Under the pieces are notes generated by a model. That model saw nothing but the letters and a program-made list of their open reading frames with translations, had not been told where the DNA came from and did no database searches. A DNA stretch of 64,000 nucleotides from Clitopilus passeckerianus (lineage: Eukaryota > Basidiomycota > Agaricomycetes > Agaricales > Entolomataceae): contig CALYLX010000150.1 in the NCBI GenBank assembly GCA_944990035.1, positions 62,001 through 126,000 on the forward strand, given 5' to 3'. Both the position numbers and the translations under genes were made by a program. Positions within the stretch are counted from its first letter, which is position 1. Every line of letters starts with the position of its first letter. Below, in pieces: positions 1 to 10,374 of this stretch.

Positions 1-1734
1 TTCGCTGTTTTCGACTTGTAAGTGCTAGATGGACTCGCGAAAACTCATTAGCTCAGGTGTTATGTACCATAGGATGGGGTGGGAGCGCACTCTGACGTTC
101 ATCAGATATGGAAAGACTTTTCAACTACATAGGCGCCTATTCCAAGACTACCTCGCTGCGAACAAGATTCAGAACTATGAACAGATCATGACCACTGAAA
201 CCAATGTTCTCCTACAGTCCATCCTGCATGGCGCATCAAGCTGGGAGAATCACATTGAAAGGTAGACCTTAATCTCATCGAGCCTACATCCTTTTGGTGA
301 ACTTCTCCCTGTCCGCCATACAGATTTGCAACCTCAATCATCGTCAATGTTGCCTACGGTTTCAGGATCGAATCTGATGACGATGAATATCTGAAGATAA
401 CAAGCGGCGTTAAGCATGCCCTAAGCAACAGCGGCTCTCCTGGGGGCAGTCCTGTCGACTTGTTACCCTTCCGTATGTCTTTTCAAACTATGCTCGTAAA
501 AATCCTGCAGCTAAGTTATGCCCGGATACTTAGTTAAGCATATGCCAAGCTGGTTCCCTGGAACATACTATGCTACTTTTGCCCGCGAAAACAAGAAGCA
601 CGTGGAAGCTATGCGCAATTATCCGCTCAAGCTGGTCCAGGAATCTATGGTAAGTCCTTGGGGGAATAACGGGGCAGGTCTGTATCGACCTAACACTTGT
701 AGGCCGCAAGAAATGCCAAGCCCTCATTCCTGGCCTCCCATCTTGAAGCGATGGACCGGGAAGGCACGAACTACAAGTATTCGATGGAAGACATCAAAGG
801 TGCTGCGGGTACTATGTATGCTGGTGGTGCGGAGACGGTGAGCATACCGTGGCTCCACCCTCAATCACCGAAGCTAATTCGGTTGTGCAGACATCAAGTG
901 CGCTGGGCAGCTTCTTCTACTCAATGACGTTATATCCGGAAATGCAACAACGCGCTCAAAAGCAGATCGACGGTGTGGTTGGCACTGACAGACTTCCCAC
1001 TTTTGAAGATAGAAAGGATTTACCATATATTGAAGCGATTTACCAGGAAATTCTGCGATGCTATCCTGTCGTGCCAATGGGTAGGCCCTCTTTGATATTG
1101 TACCCCAGTCTTCCCCGTTCAACTTGAGAACAGGAGTCCCACATCTCTCTACAGAGGATGATGTATATAGAGGCATGTACATTCCGAAGGGTTCCATGGT
1201 CATCGCAAACACTAGGTGGGTTCTATCATCCGCGGTGATCAGACGGGTCCTGAGTCTATTCAAGGGGAATGTCCCTCGATGAGAAGGTGTATACAGACCC
1301 GTTCACATTCGATCCGACACGATATCTGCCTGCCCCGGAAGGAAGGAATGAACCCTTCCCGATCGCTGCATTTGGTTTTGGGAGACGGTAAGATTCTACA
1401 CCTTATCTAGACAACAAATAGTGACATAGGCTTTCACAGCGTCTGTCCAGGACGGTATCTAGCCGAGTCGAGTTTGTGGCTTGCAATAGCAAGTATACTC
1501 GCCACTTTCAAGATTTCAAAAGCTATTGACGCAGACGGCAACGAGATCACGCCTTCGTCAAAGTTCATTTCTGGGTTGACCAGGTGTGTCCGAAATGGAT
1601 CTCTTCGTAGCTAAATGCCTGATCAATTGGTAATTGCACACAGTCATCCTGCCCCATTTCCGTGCGTTATCAAGCCTAGAAATCAAGGAGCGTATAATTT
1701 GGTAAAGCAAGCTCCGCTGTGGGATGGTGAATGA
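1..1734 (+). CDS. Cytochrome P450 (array gene 1), 5' end outside window
   Basis: Microsomal haem monooxygenase of the basidiomycete O-methylsterigmatocystin-oxidoreductase-like type. The N-terminal anchor and first exons lie outside the window: bases 1-17 are the end of an exon and a GT donor follows at 18. The next exon starts at 73 with the helix-C region (MGWERTLTF). Other exons give the I-helix ([11 protein letters not shown]), the K-helix ExxR (EAIYQEILR, about 1030-1060), the PERF-like region and the haem loop [14 protein letters not shown], split by an intron near 1388-1440. The last exon ends APLWDGE with TGA at 1732-1734. All visible splice sites are canonical and no frameshift was seen, so it is probably functional. 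Its 3' half is nearly identical to gene 2, introns included. The substrate cannot be inferred. Confidence 0.85.
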
Positions 1735-2583
1735 TCGTGGAAAATGTAGAATTTCCGGCACACTAAACTCGGAGGCATGGTCACAACTCCTCACCATAGT
1801 AATTGCATTGGGACTGTACTCTACGTGATTCATTGTCTACATTACTGGCGGTTCGAAAGACGTGACTATTGCGGCCGCGCTTCGAAATGTCACACAACTT
1901 TTTTGAATGTTAAATATAGGGTAAACTCTGGTACGTATAGGTGTGGGTCCGAACTAATGAACGCTAAGGCTGATATAGAGCAGGCAACTGAACGCAACCA
2001 ATCCCTGAGAACGTGAGCGACCATCTAATTCCCATGTTAGAAAATGTGTATTATATCTTAGATTCCTTCCCGAAGAGTGTGTTGTTTATTAGTTTCAAGT
2101 AGAGCGTAAATTAATAAGGTGTTGTATTTCGCGTCTCTGTGAGCATCGCCCTGTCCTGCGCATGCCCCAGGTTCATGAAAGTTCGAGAAAGAGAGCTTGC
2201 TGGTGGCTGAAAACCGAAAGAACGATGTTGGTGAATCCAAAGTAAGTGTTAGCCCCGAAAGGCGTTTCCTTGTTCAACCAGCTCCGAGCCAATCAGCACG
2301 CGAGGTTTTGACGTTGATCTCCCCAAGACTGAGCATAATTATTACAATCAGTACATTCATCCCAACGAACGCAGCCGGCAATGATAAGAAAGCCCAATGC
2401 AATAGAAACAATCTGGTTGAGGGTTGAGCAGGTTCGTCGACCTCACATGGATCCTTGGGGCCCATCAGTACTTGGTGCCCGAAGTAGACAGCCTGTCATA
2501 AGCACCTGCTTGCCTTAACTCCATGCTTCTTCGGACGCTTCGAACGAGAGCAGTGCGGTTCTGGACGAGCTGGCGCCTACTCG
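1735..2583. other. Intergenic, P450 genes 1-2
   Basis: No convincing gene was seen. Short open frames on both strands lack recognisable motifs. The last part presumably holds the promoter of P450 gene 2, but no clear TATA box could be assigned. Confidence 0.5.
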
Positions 2584-4666
2584 ATGTCGATGAAAAGTAG
2601 CCTCCCCTACCTAGCGGCTTTGGCCCTTGGGACCGCCTTAGTTATACGTTCACGGCGGACGAAAAGACCTCCATTACCACCTAGCCCTCCAGCTGAATTT
2701 CTCCTAGGGCATGCCCGGTTGATCCCCCCCGAGGATCAAGACATGGTATTCTACGAACTAGGAAAGCAGTATGGTACGTCTAGTCCAATTCTGTGGCTGT
2801 TTACGACGAACGCTTAACCTTAGTATAGGAGATGTTGTGTACCTCAGATTCCCTGGAAGGAATGTGATCGTCCTTAACAGCACGGAGGCTGCCTTTGACC
2901 TTCTTGAGAAGCGAGGTGCAATATACAGCGACAGGGGAGATTTCATTATTTACGAGTTGTAGGTGCTAGATCGGACCTACCACCTCCAAGCTCACGGATT
3001 CCGGATTACAGGATGGGATGGGAGCGTTCTCTGACATTCATTCCATATGGAAAGACGTTTCAAACTCACCGCCGCCTATTTCAAGACTACTTCGCCGCGA
3101 ACAAGATAAAGGACTATGAGCATATCGTGACGGCTGAAAGCAATGTTCTTCTGCAGAACATTCTTCACGACCCATCAAGTTGGGAAAAGCATGTTGAAAG
3201 GTATGTCTTTGGGCTCTACTTGTGTCTTACGAACTTAACACATATCTCTCGCATAGATTTACAACATCAATAATCGTCAATGTTGCGTATGGCTTCCGGA
3301 TTGAATCCGACGATGATGAATATCTAAAGATAACGAACGACGTTAAACATGCCCTAGCCAACGGTGGCTCTCCCGGGGCGACTCCGGTGGACTTGCTCCC
3401 TTTCCGTATGTTATTTTAGACTATTCTCGCAGAAATGCAACAGCCAAACCATGACCGGGCGTTTAGTCAAATACATGCCAAGCTGGTTCCCTGGAACACA
3501 CTATGCTACTTTCGCCCGCGAACACAAGAAGTATACTGATACTATACGCGACTATCCCCTCAAGCTAGTCCAGGAATCTATGGTAAGTCCTTGCGGAATG
3601 AAGCCGGACAGTACAACCTCAATTTGTCACTCGTAGGCTGCAGGAAAAGCCAAGCCCTCATTCCTTTCCTCCCATCTAGAAGGAATGGACCAGGAAGGTG
3701 CGAACTACAAGTATTCGATGGAAGACATCAAAGGTGCTGCAAGCACCATGTATGCTGCTGGTGTAGAGACGGTGAGTGTACCGTGGTCCAATCTCATTCA
3801 TCCAGGCTAATTAGTTTTGCAGACGTCAAGTGCGCTAGGCAGCTTCCTCTACTCGATGACGCTGTACCCGGAGGTCCAACAACGCGCTCAGAAACAGATC
3901 GACGATGTGGTTGGCACCGGGCGTCTCCCCACTTTTGAAGATAGAAAGGATTTACCGTATATTGAAGCGATTTACCAGGAAATTCTACGATGCTATCCTG
4001 TCGTGCCAATGGGTACGCCCTCCTCGATATTGACCTTTAGTCTTCCCCGTTCAACTCGAGAATAGGAATCCCGCATCTCACTACTGAGGATGATGTATAC
4101 AGGGGCATGTACATCCCAAAGGGCTCGATGGTCATTGCAAACGCTCGGTGAGCTCTATCGCCCATGATGATCAGACGCGTCCTGAGTGTATACGAGGGGA
4201 ATGTCCCTCAATGAGAAGGTGTATACAGACCCGTTCACATTCGATCCGACACGATATCTGCCTGCCCCGGAAGGAAGGAATGAACCCTTCCCGATCGCTG
4301 CATTTGGTTTTGGGAGACGGTAAGATTCTACACCTTATCTGGATAACAAATAGTGACATAGGCTTTCACAGTGTCTGTCCAGGACGGTATCTAGCCGAGT
4401 CGAGTTTGTGGCTTGCAATAGCAAGTATACTCGCTACCTTCAAGATTTCAAAAGCTATTGACGCAGACGGTAACGAAATTACGCCTTCGCCAAAGTTCAT
4501 TTCTGGCATGACGAGGTAAGTCTGATATGGATCTCTTTGTAGTTAAACCTCTGATCAATTGGTGATCGCACACAGTCATCCTGCCCCATTTCCATGCGTT
4601 ATCAAGCCCAGAAACGAAGCAGCATATAATCTGATGAAGCAAGCTCCGCTGTGGGATGGTGAATAA
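2584..4666 (+). CDS. Cytochrome P450 (array gene 2)
   Basis: Complete P450 with about ten exons. The ATG at 2584 opens a short hydrophobic ER anchor ([15 protein letters not shown]), then basic residues and the proline hinge PPLPPSPP. Later exons hold MGWERSLTF (helix C, from 3013), the I-helix [11 protein letters not shown], the ExxR motif EAIYQEILR (about 3964-3990), the haem exon end FGFGRR (ends near 4320) and [11 protein letters not shown] after the next intron. The stop is TAA at 4664-4666 after the sequence APLWDGE. Donors and acceptors are canonical at the same positions as in gene 1. Genes 1 and 2 lack the intron pair that isolates the WYPxxPLG mini-exon in genes 3-5, so they form a subgroup. 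It is predicted to act in the ER membrane with NADPH-P450 reductase; the substrate is unknown. Confidence 0.88.
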
Positions 4667-5481
4667 GTCGGGGGAACGTAGCATTTCGAGCCTCGGCCAC
4701 ACGATCGCGAGGGTCATAGGCATGGTCCCAAGGTCCTCTCCCGAGCATAAGTAATTCCATGAAGTTGTACTTTGATTCTTATCACTTTTTTTTTTGTCTA
4801 CCATTTCAAAAGGACCGAACATCACGGAATCAATTCAAGCGTTCCACCGTCACACGACCTCTCCTATCAATTATGGGGCTGCTTGCCTTGACGAATATGG
4901 GAACCAGTGCGTCGAGCTGTCGCTTGGTCTCTCTGCCATCTTTTCTTCTTTTGAGATCGCCTGGCTTTTCATTGACTTGACTTTTCTTCAAAATCTACAC
5001 TATTCCACGATAAATAAGATGACTGATATATGTTGGTGGTTGGACGATACTGTCAGAAAAGCTGAGAGCAGGCCAGAAGAACCAGGATGCTAAGGTTGAT
5101 CAATATTCCCACGCCAGGATTTCCTTCTGTCCCTCCATCACAATGCACAGGCACATCCTTGGGGAGTTCCTCCTTCGCGGTTGCAAAGAAACCAAGCATC
5201 TCGCGTTCAGCTACTGAATAGGCTCATCAATAATTCCGCCAAGCTCTCAGGTATCTCGGCCAAAACGTCTCTCCAAAAGTCAAAATCAATCGAACGCCTA
5301 ATAACAATTGTAACGGCACTCATCATTTGACCACTTCCGCCACAAGCGATGACAGAGACAGGCCGAATGTTGCAGGGAAATATTTATGCTGCCTTTGAAA
5401 CATAGAATGAATCCAACTACTTAAAATCAGTTCCCCCAACTCACCCATTCCTGTAAACTCTCAACCATTTGCTCCCGCCGC
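4667..5481. other. Intergenic, P450 genes 2-3
   Basis: No gene is supported. Short frames at 4759-5093 have no recognisable motifs and read as chance ORFs. Confidence 0.45.
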
Positions 5482-5825
5482 ATGGCGATTCGTACCTTGG
5501 TAATCTTTCTTGCAGCCGGAGGACTCGCATGGCTCATTGAATCGAGGTGCAAGAGGCATCCTTCTTTACCTCCTGGACCTCCAACAGAGCCTGTTATTGG
5601 ACATGCATGGCTAGTACCTTCCGAAAAGCAGGAGGATCTATTCATCGAGTGGGCTAAAGTATATGGTCAGTATCGCACTGGCGTCAATGGTTCTCACAAT
5701 TTTATCTAAGCTTGATACAACTTCTTAGGTGATGTCCTGTACCTAAAGTTCCCAGGGCAAGGTGTTATTGTCCTCAATAACCTCGAGACTGCCAACGATC
5801 TCCTGGAGCGAAGAAGTGCCATATA

Positions 5826-6045
5826 CAGTGGCTCAAACAATTGTCCCAATGTTTCGCACTTTTTGACTGTTTGAACAATAACTCTAGACCAAGTACAAAC
5901 AAGACCAAAGTATAGGTACATTTCTAAAAGCATTTAATCTCAGCTTTCAGAATATATAAAAATATTAAAACTCCGAATGGAATTGATGGAGATATAGTGC
6001 AAACAAGACAGACCAACATTGGGACAATTATTTGGTCTTGACCCT
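5826..6045 (+). repeat. Left terminal inverted repeat of the TA-flanked element
   Basis: About 220 bp, matching the reverse complement of 7213-7432 with a single mismatch noticed by eye (near 5945). The inner end (near 6018-6045) carries an inverted, diverged copy of the outer end: both contain CATTGGGACAATT in opposite orientations. Confidence 0.85.
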
Positions 6046-7212
6046 CAAAATAAAGAAACCACACATTTAAATGCTTCAGATACTTTTTTAAGCCAGTATA
6101 CTGGTATAGGTAGTTTTCAAAAGACTATACTAGTATATGCACAATAGCTCTAGAGGTATCTTCCTGCAGAATTCCCTTCCATGTGATTGGATTGATAAAA
6201 ATACAAATAAAATTAGCAAGCTTGATTGAAAGAGGTGTTAAGACTTTTTGATAGATCAGATACCTTTAAAATGCAAAATATAATCCATATATATAGTTCC
6301 AATGCTCTAGGAATTTTTTCTTCCCTTGTAAAAAGTATCTGTTACGCTTTGATATTTTCAGAAAATAAATACTTTTTTAAAATAGCCAGATTTATGACCT
6401 AAATGCAGTAATATTTATAGGAAACTATTATATTTCACTTGGCATTAGGCTTCATATGAGGATCTATAGAAGTTACTTGACTTTAGTAGCTGCTTTATGC
6501 CTCTAACATAGTCTTTGATTGAGATGAAATAAACCTATTTTAATATCCCCTCTGTGATTACCCATTTTTCATCCAATAATCACTTTTCTAATCATGTAGA
6601 TGCTCTGAAATAGCTGGCAGGACAGCCTATTGATTTAATGGTGTAGTTGAATTCTTGGTAGATTCAATTTCCATAGCTCCAATCAATATTTTATTGCTTT
6701 ATACTAATTATACAAATGTACAATGAATATAATGGCAATTACAACTACCTCAAGCAACTATTTTTGATACAATCTAGGTGTACAATGTAAGCCAATTAGA
6801 CTAATAGTTGTGGATATAATGTACTTTTGAACAGAAATAGCATTAGTAGTTCTGCAGATACCAATATCTGATTAAATACTAATAAATTTAAATAAATAGC
6901 TTAGCAGAATGCCTAGAAAAAGTTTCTCTATCATTTAAAATACTAGCCAAAGGCTTTGTTCAAGTAATATAACCTAGCACAAAGGATTCTGACCAATTTT
7001 TCCTAAATAAATAGCAGCAAAAAGTTCAGATAAGCATGTGACATTATAAAAAGTAAATATATCAATGGAGGATGAGTACTACATTTCTGAGAGCATTGGT
7101 GTTGTCTATACTACTTCTATATTATTGTGTTTAGCTATTTAAAAGATATACCTGAGTTATATTATGGTTTCTAATGGTGTATAGCAAGCTATACCACTGA
7201 TGAGCCATTTTT

Positions 7213-7432
7213 AGGGTCAAGACCAAATAATTGTCCCAATGTTGGTCTGTCTTGTTTGCACTATATCTCCATCAATTCCATTCGGAGTTTTAATATTTTT
7301 ATATATTCTAAAAGCTGAGATTAAATGCTTTTAGAAATGTACCTATACTTTGGTCTTGTTTGTACTTGGTCTAGAGTTATTGTTCAAACAGTCAAAAAGT
7401 GCGAAACATTGGGACAATTGTTTGAGCCACTG
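7213..7432 (-). repeat. Right terminal inverted repeat of the TA-flanked element
   Basis: Mirror of 5826-6045. The match breaks down just inside 7213 (agggtcaagacc). Confidence 0.85.
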
Positions 7433-8323
7433 TACAGCGGAAGACCCAAGTTCACTGCTTTTGAGTTGTTCATCGCTTTCCTGCCACACATTTGTTGTAA
7501 TCTGATTGACTCGTAACTCAGAATGGGCTGGGCTGGATCCCTCTTTACTTCAGACTATGGTGACCTTTTCCGAAAACAGCGAAGGATTTTGCAAGATTAT
7601 CTGAATTCTTGGCGGGTGGTAAATCATCAACACACAGAAGGCATAGAGGCCAACATTTTGTTGAAGAATCTGGTTCACGATCCAGACAATCTCACGAAGT
7701 GGTTAGAACGGTAGAGTTGGATCGATTAGATATTGTCATTGCATTGTGACACTGATCATCTCGCTCATCAGGTTTTCAGCATCCATAATCCTGAATATTG
7801 TGTACGGCCACCAAGTTAAGTTGGATAACAACGAATACCTGAAAATAACCGCTGGAGTCAACCACGCCATGGGCAATTGTGGTCCCCCAGGCAATACCCC
7901 TGTGGATGTGATTCCTATGTGTTGGTCGTCGTCCCTTCGCCCAACTGGACATTGTTGTAACCTGCTTTACAGTGAGATTCTTGCCTAGCTGGTTTCCTGG
8001 GACCTACTATGCAGATCATGCACGGAAATATAGGAGTTATATTAACACCCTTCATGAGGTTCCGTTCGAACGCGTACAGAAGGAGATGGTGAGCAATTAC
8101 TTCCAAGTCTTCTTACTTTGAACCTGACATCGTGATCCCAGGCCGCAGGAGTTGCAAGACCTAGTCTTGTGGTACATCACCTTGAGAAATCTGAGGGCCG
8201 ACAATCCGATTTCAATATACAACGTGCCGCCGGAGTGGCATACGCTGCAGGAGGCGAAACTGTAAGCTTTATACTTCCAACCTTGTCATCGGTTTCATAA
8301 CTCCGCGACAGACTGCAAGCACG

Positions 8324-9726
8324 CACTGTAGTCCCAAAGGGTGCTGAAATTCATCCGCTTTGGGGTATGAAAGAGGTTTTTCATCTGATTTTGGGATGAA
8401 TGAAGTGTGGCTGAAACAATGGCTGATTTTCAGCCATCAAGAAACATCCTATTAAGGTACGAAGATTTTGGTTAGATTCTCAGCTCATCATTTTCCAACC
8501 ATTGTCGGATGAAATCAAGCAGTTGGTTTTTCAAGACAACAAAACGTAGGGACTTTACTGTCACCTGAGGGGGGCGGGATTATCACAATGTTTTGGCGTC
8601 GGAATTTCATACTCCATAAGAGGCTGAGTTAGGCTACTCAAATAAATAGGAGCTGAAGTTCATAGGTAAGGTAAATCATGCTTTAAACTACAGTCTTGAG
8701 CCTTTATACGTAGGATCCGGCGGCTGGACACGCGCATAGCCTGCTGACTCAACCGTCTCAACGGCATGAACTTGACAAAATCCGCGAAGTCCCTACGCGA
8801 GGGGGCGTGACAGGTTATGTCAGCATTTGCAAGCACAAGCAAACAGCCCGTCGACCACTGGCACTGGTGACGTCCTCCCCTGAAAGTCAACCTCACACCC
8901 TCAACCACGCACGTCCAGACTCCACACCGGGAAGAGCATCTCTGGAGGGTCAAGACTCGAGCAAATGGCCATTGCTTGAGTCCTGACCCTCTAGAGATGC
9001 TTTTGAGCCTGAACTCCCTGCACTATCTGGCACAGTCTGATGGTTGGCACACCAAAATACGACTCAAGAGCGCTCAAGCCTGAGCACCCATTGAAGCAGA
9101 AGTACACCGCCAACTAGGTAAGCCTGAAGTTACCCAACTCCCAATATGCATTCTAAATAGACCCCGACCAGATCTATGCAATACCCTCTCGCAACTCCTT
9201 CACCTCGTGGCGAGCCCGCCTCGTCCTCATCTCAGCTTAAGCGGTCATTGTGGTACTCGAAGAATTACCAGCATAGATGGATTATAAATTAGTGTATCAT
9301 GATGTGTTTGCTACCTTATTAGTCCCACAATATATCTACTTTAAATTTCCTGCACGCGACTGAATATTGAGGAGCACGGATAGGCATAATGCTGTCAAAT
9401 ATATGCTCAAATTCATGTCATACTATGAGCTAAAATTCCCGCCTCAGATTGGCTGAAATCCGCCCTTCTGATTGAAAGTCCAGGGGTATGAAACTTAAAA
9501 TATTTGTTAATCTCTCAACATAAAAAACCATAAGCTAAATGGCGGGTTTTCAGCCAGCTGATTGTCAAATCAACCAACTTGATGCGTAAAATTCATCGTG
9601 AAAGGTCCCGAATTTCAGCCAGATGAAGTTCTCCTTCATCACTTATTTGGCGCTATTTCACCACTTTTGTTAACAAAATTCATTAGAATTGGTGGCTGAA
9701 AATCATACGTTTCAAGCTGTACAGTG
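8324..9726. mobile_element. CACTA-like non-autonomous DNA transposon
   Basis: A 1403-bp insertion that begins CACTGTAGTCCC and ends GCTGTACAGTG, so the terminal 7 bp (CACTGTA) are inverted. It is flanked by a 3-bp duplication ACG (8321-8323 and 9727-9729). CACT(A/G) ends with a 3-bp target duplication are the hallmark of the CACTA/EnSpm superfamily. Near both ends there are repeated ggctgaaa/tttcagcc motifs in both orientations, as expected of subterminal transposase-binding repeats. The interior has no convincing ORF (the 97-aa minus frame at 8660-8953 has no known motif). Excising it together with the adjacent copia element restores the P450 reading AGC ACG / TTG ACG. Confidence 0.7.
8935..9001. 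repeat. 67-bp imperfect palindrome inside the CACTA-like element
   Basis: Arms of about 30 bp start AGCATCTCTGGAGGGTCAAG and end CTGACCCTCTAGAGATGCT, with roughly three mismatches and a short self-complementary loop (atggccat). It could fold as a long hairpin. Confidence 0.75.
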
Positions 9727-9729
9727 ACG

Positions 9730-10143
9730 TGTTGAACTTGACGCGTCTCACATCTTTGTCACATGAACAGTCACGTGACACCACATGACTACAAATCACA
9801 TTACTTGATTGCGTCATTATCACGACATACACACGTGGAGCATTACAAATACTTCTAGCACATTCCGCTCCACAATGACATCATCATGACTCACGTATGA
9901 CTCATTCTTCGTCATTCCTTGTGTATTCCATACTATATTTAGCACAGAACATTCTAGATATGCTTACATATACATGGTCTGTGCACTCTATCCTTTTGTA
10001 TAAATACTAGCAGTAGTTTACCTCAATACAACAAGGAGTTACACTTCTTTTCTCTCTAGTTCGCTCTCACAGCCTCACTCTACTCTACCCCAGGTTAGTA
10101 GCCTTACTGCACCTTCCCTCGCTGGGGGTGTGCCTGTTCGACA
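9730..10143 (+). repeat. 5' LTR of copia element
   Basis: 414 bp, from TGTTGAAC to GTTCGACA, apparently identical to 16048-16461. It carries the element's promoter region and several CACGTG/TCACGTGA and CATGA-type motifs. Confidence 0.95.
9999..10006 (+). promoter_or_regulatory. TATA box in 5' LTR
   Basis: TATAAATA about 140 bp before the LTR end, placed to start the genomic RNA within the LTR. The same sequence recurs in the 3' LTR. Confidence 0.5.
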
Positions 10144-10156
10144 GGTTATGGGCCCT
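10144..10156 (+). other. Primer-binding site, half initiator tRNA-Met type
   Basis: GGTTATGGGCCCT directly abuts the 5' LTR. It is complementary to the anticodon-loop region of eukaryotic initiator tRNA-Met (GGGCCCAUAACC), the half-tRNA priming known for Drosophila copia, not to a tRNA 3' end. Confidence 0.6.
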
Positions 10157-10374
10157 GCCTGCAAGCTGATCGCTACTTAATTGTAGCTGATCGCTGTGCA
10201 GCTTGGCTTCGCCACTGAGCTCAAAGTGTAGCGCCTGAAGGGCAGCACCTTTGATATTGCTCAGGAAGTACTCTACGCTGTTCACAGCATAGAGGGCTGT
10301 AGCTTGTTGCTCATAGCACGCTTCTCGCTGTCGCATGTGCAACATAAGCTAACATTCTTGTTTGACAGATTACC

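Larger units (their letters stand above)
5826..7432. mobile_element. Non-autonomous Tc1/mariner (pogo/Fot1-like) element
   Basis: A 1607-bp insertion flanked by a TA duplication (5824-5825 and 7433-7434) inside a P450 exon. It has long inverted repeats of about 220 bp that begin CAGTGGCTCAAACAATTG and end CAATTGTTTGAGCCACTG. TA target sites and CAGTGGC-type ends are typical of fungal pogo/Fot1 elements. The roughly 1.17 kb between the repeats is very AT-rich and has no open frame that could be a transposase, so the copy must have been moved in trans. The 63-75 aa frames in the arms are mirror readings of the inverted repeat. Confidence 0.85.

Noticed and set aside
7325..7516. 63-aa frame matching a minus-strand frame at 5706-5933
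   Set aside because: The two are mirror readings of the element's inverted repeats, not genes.
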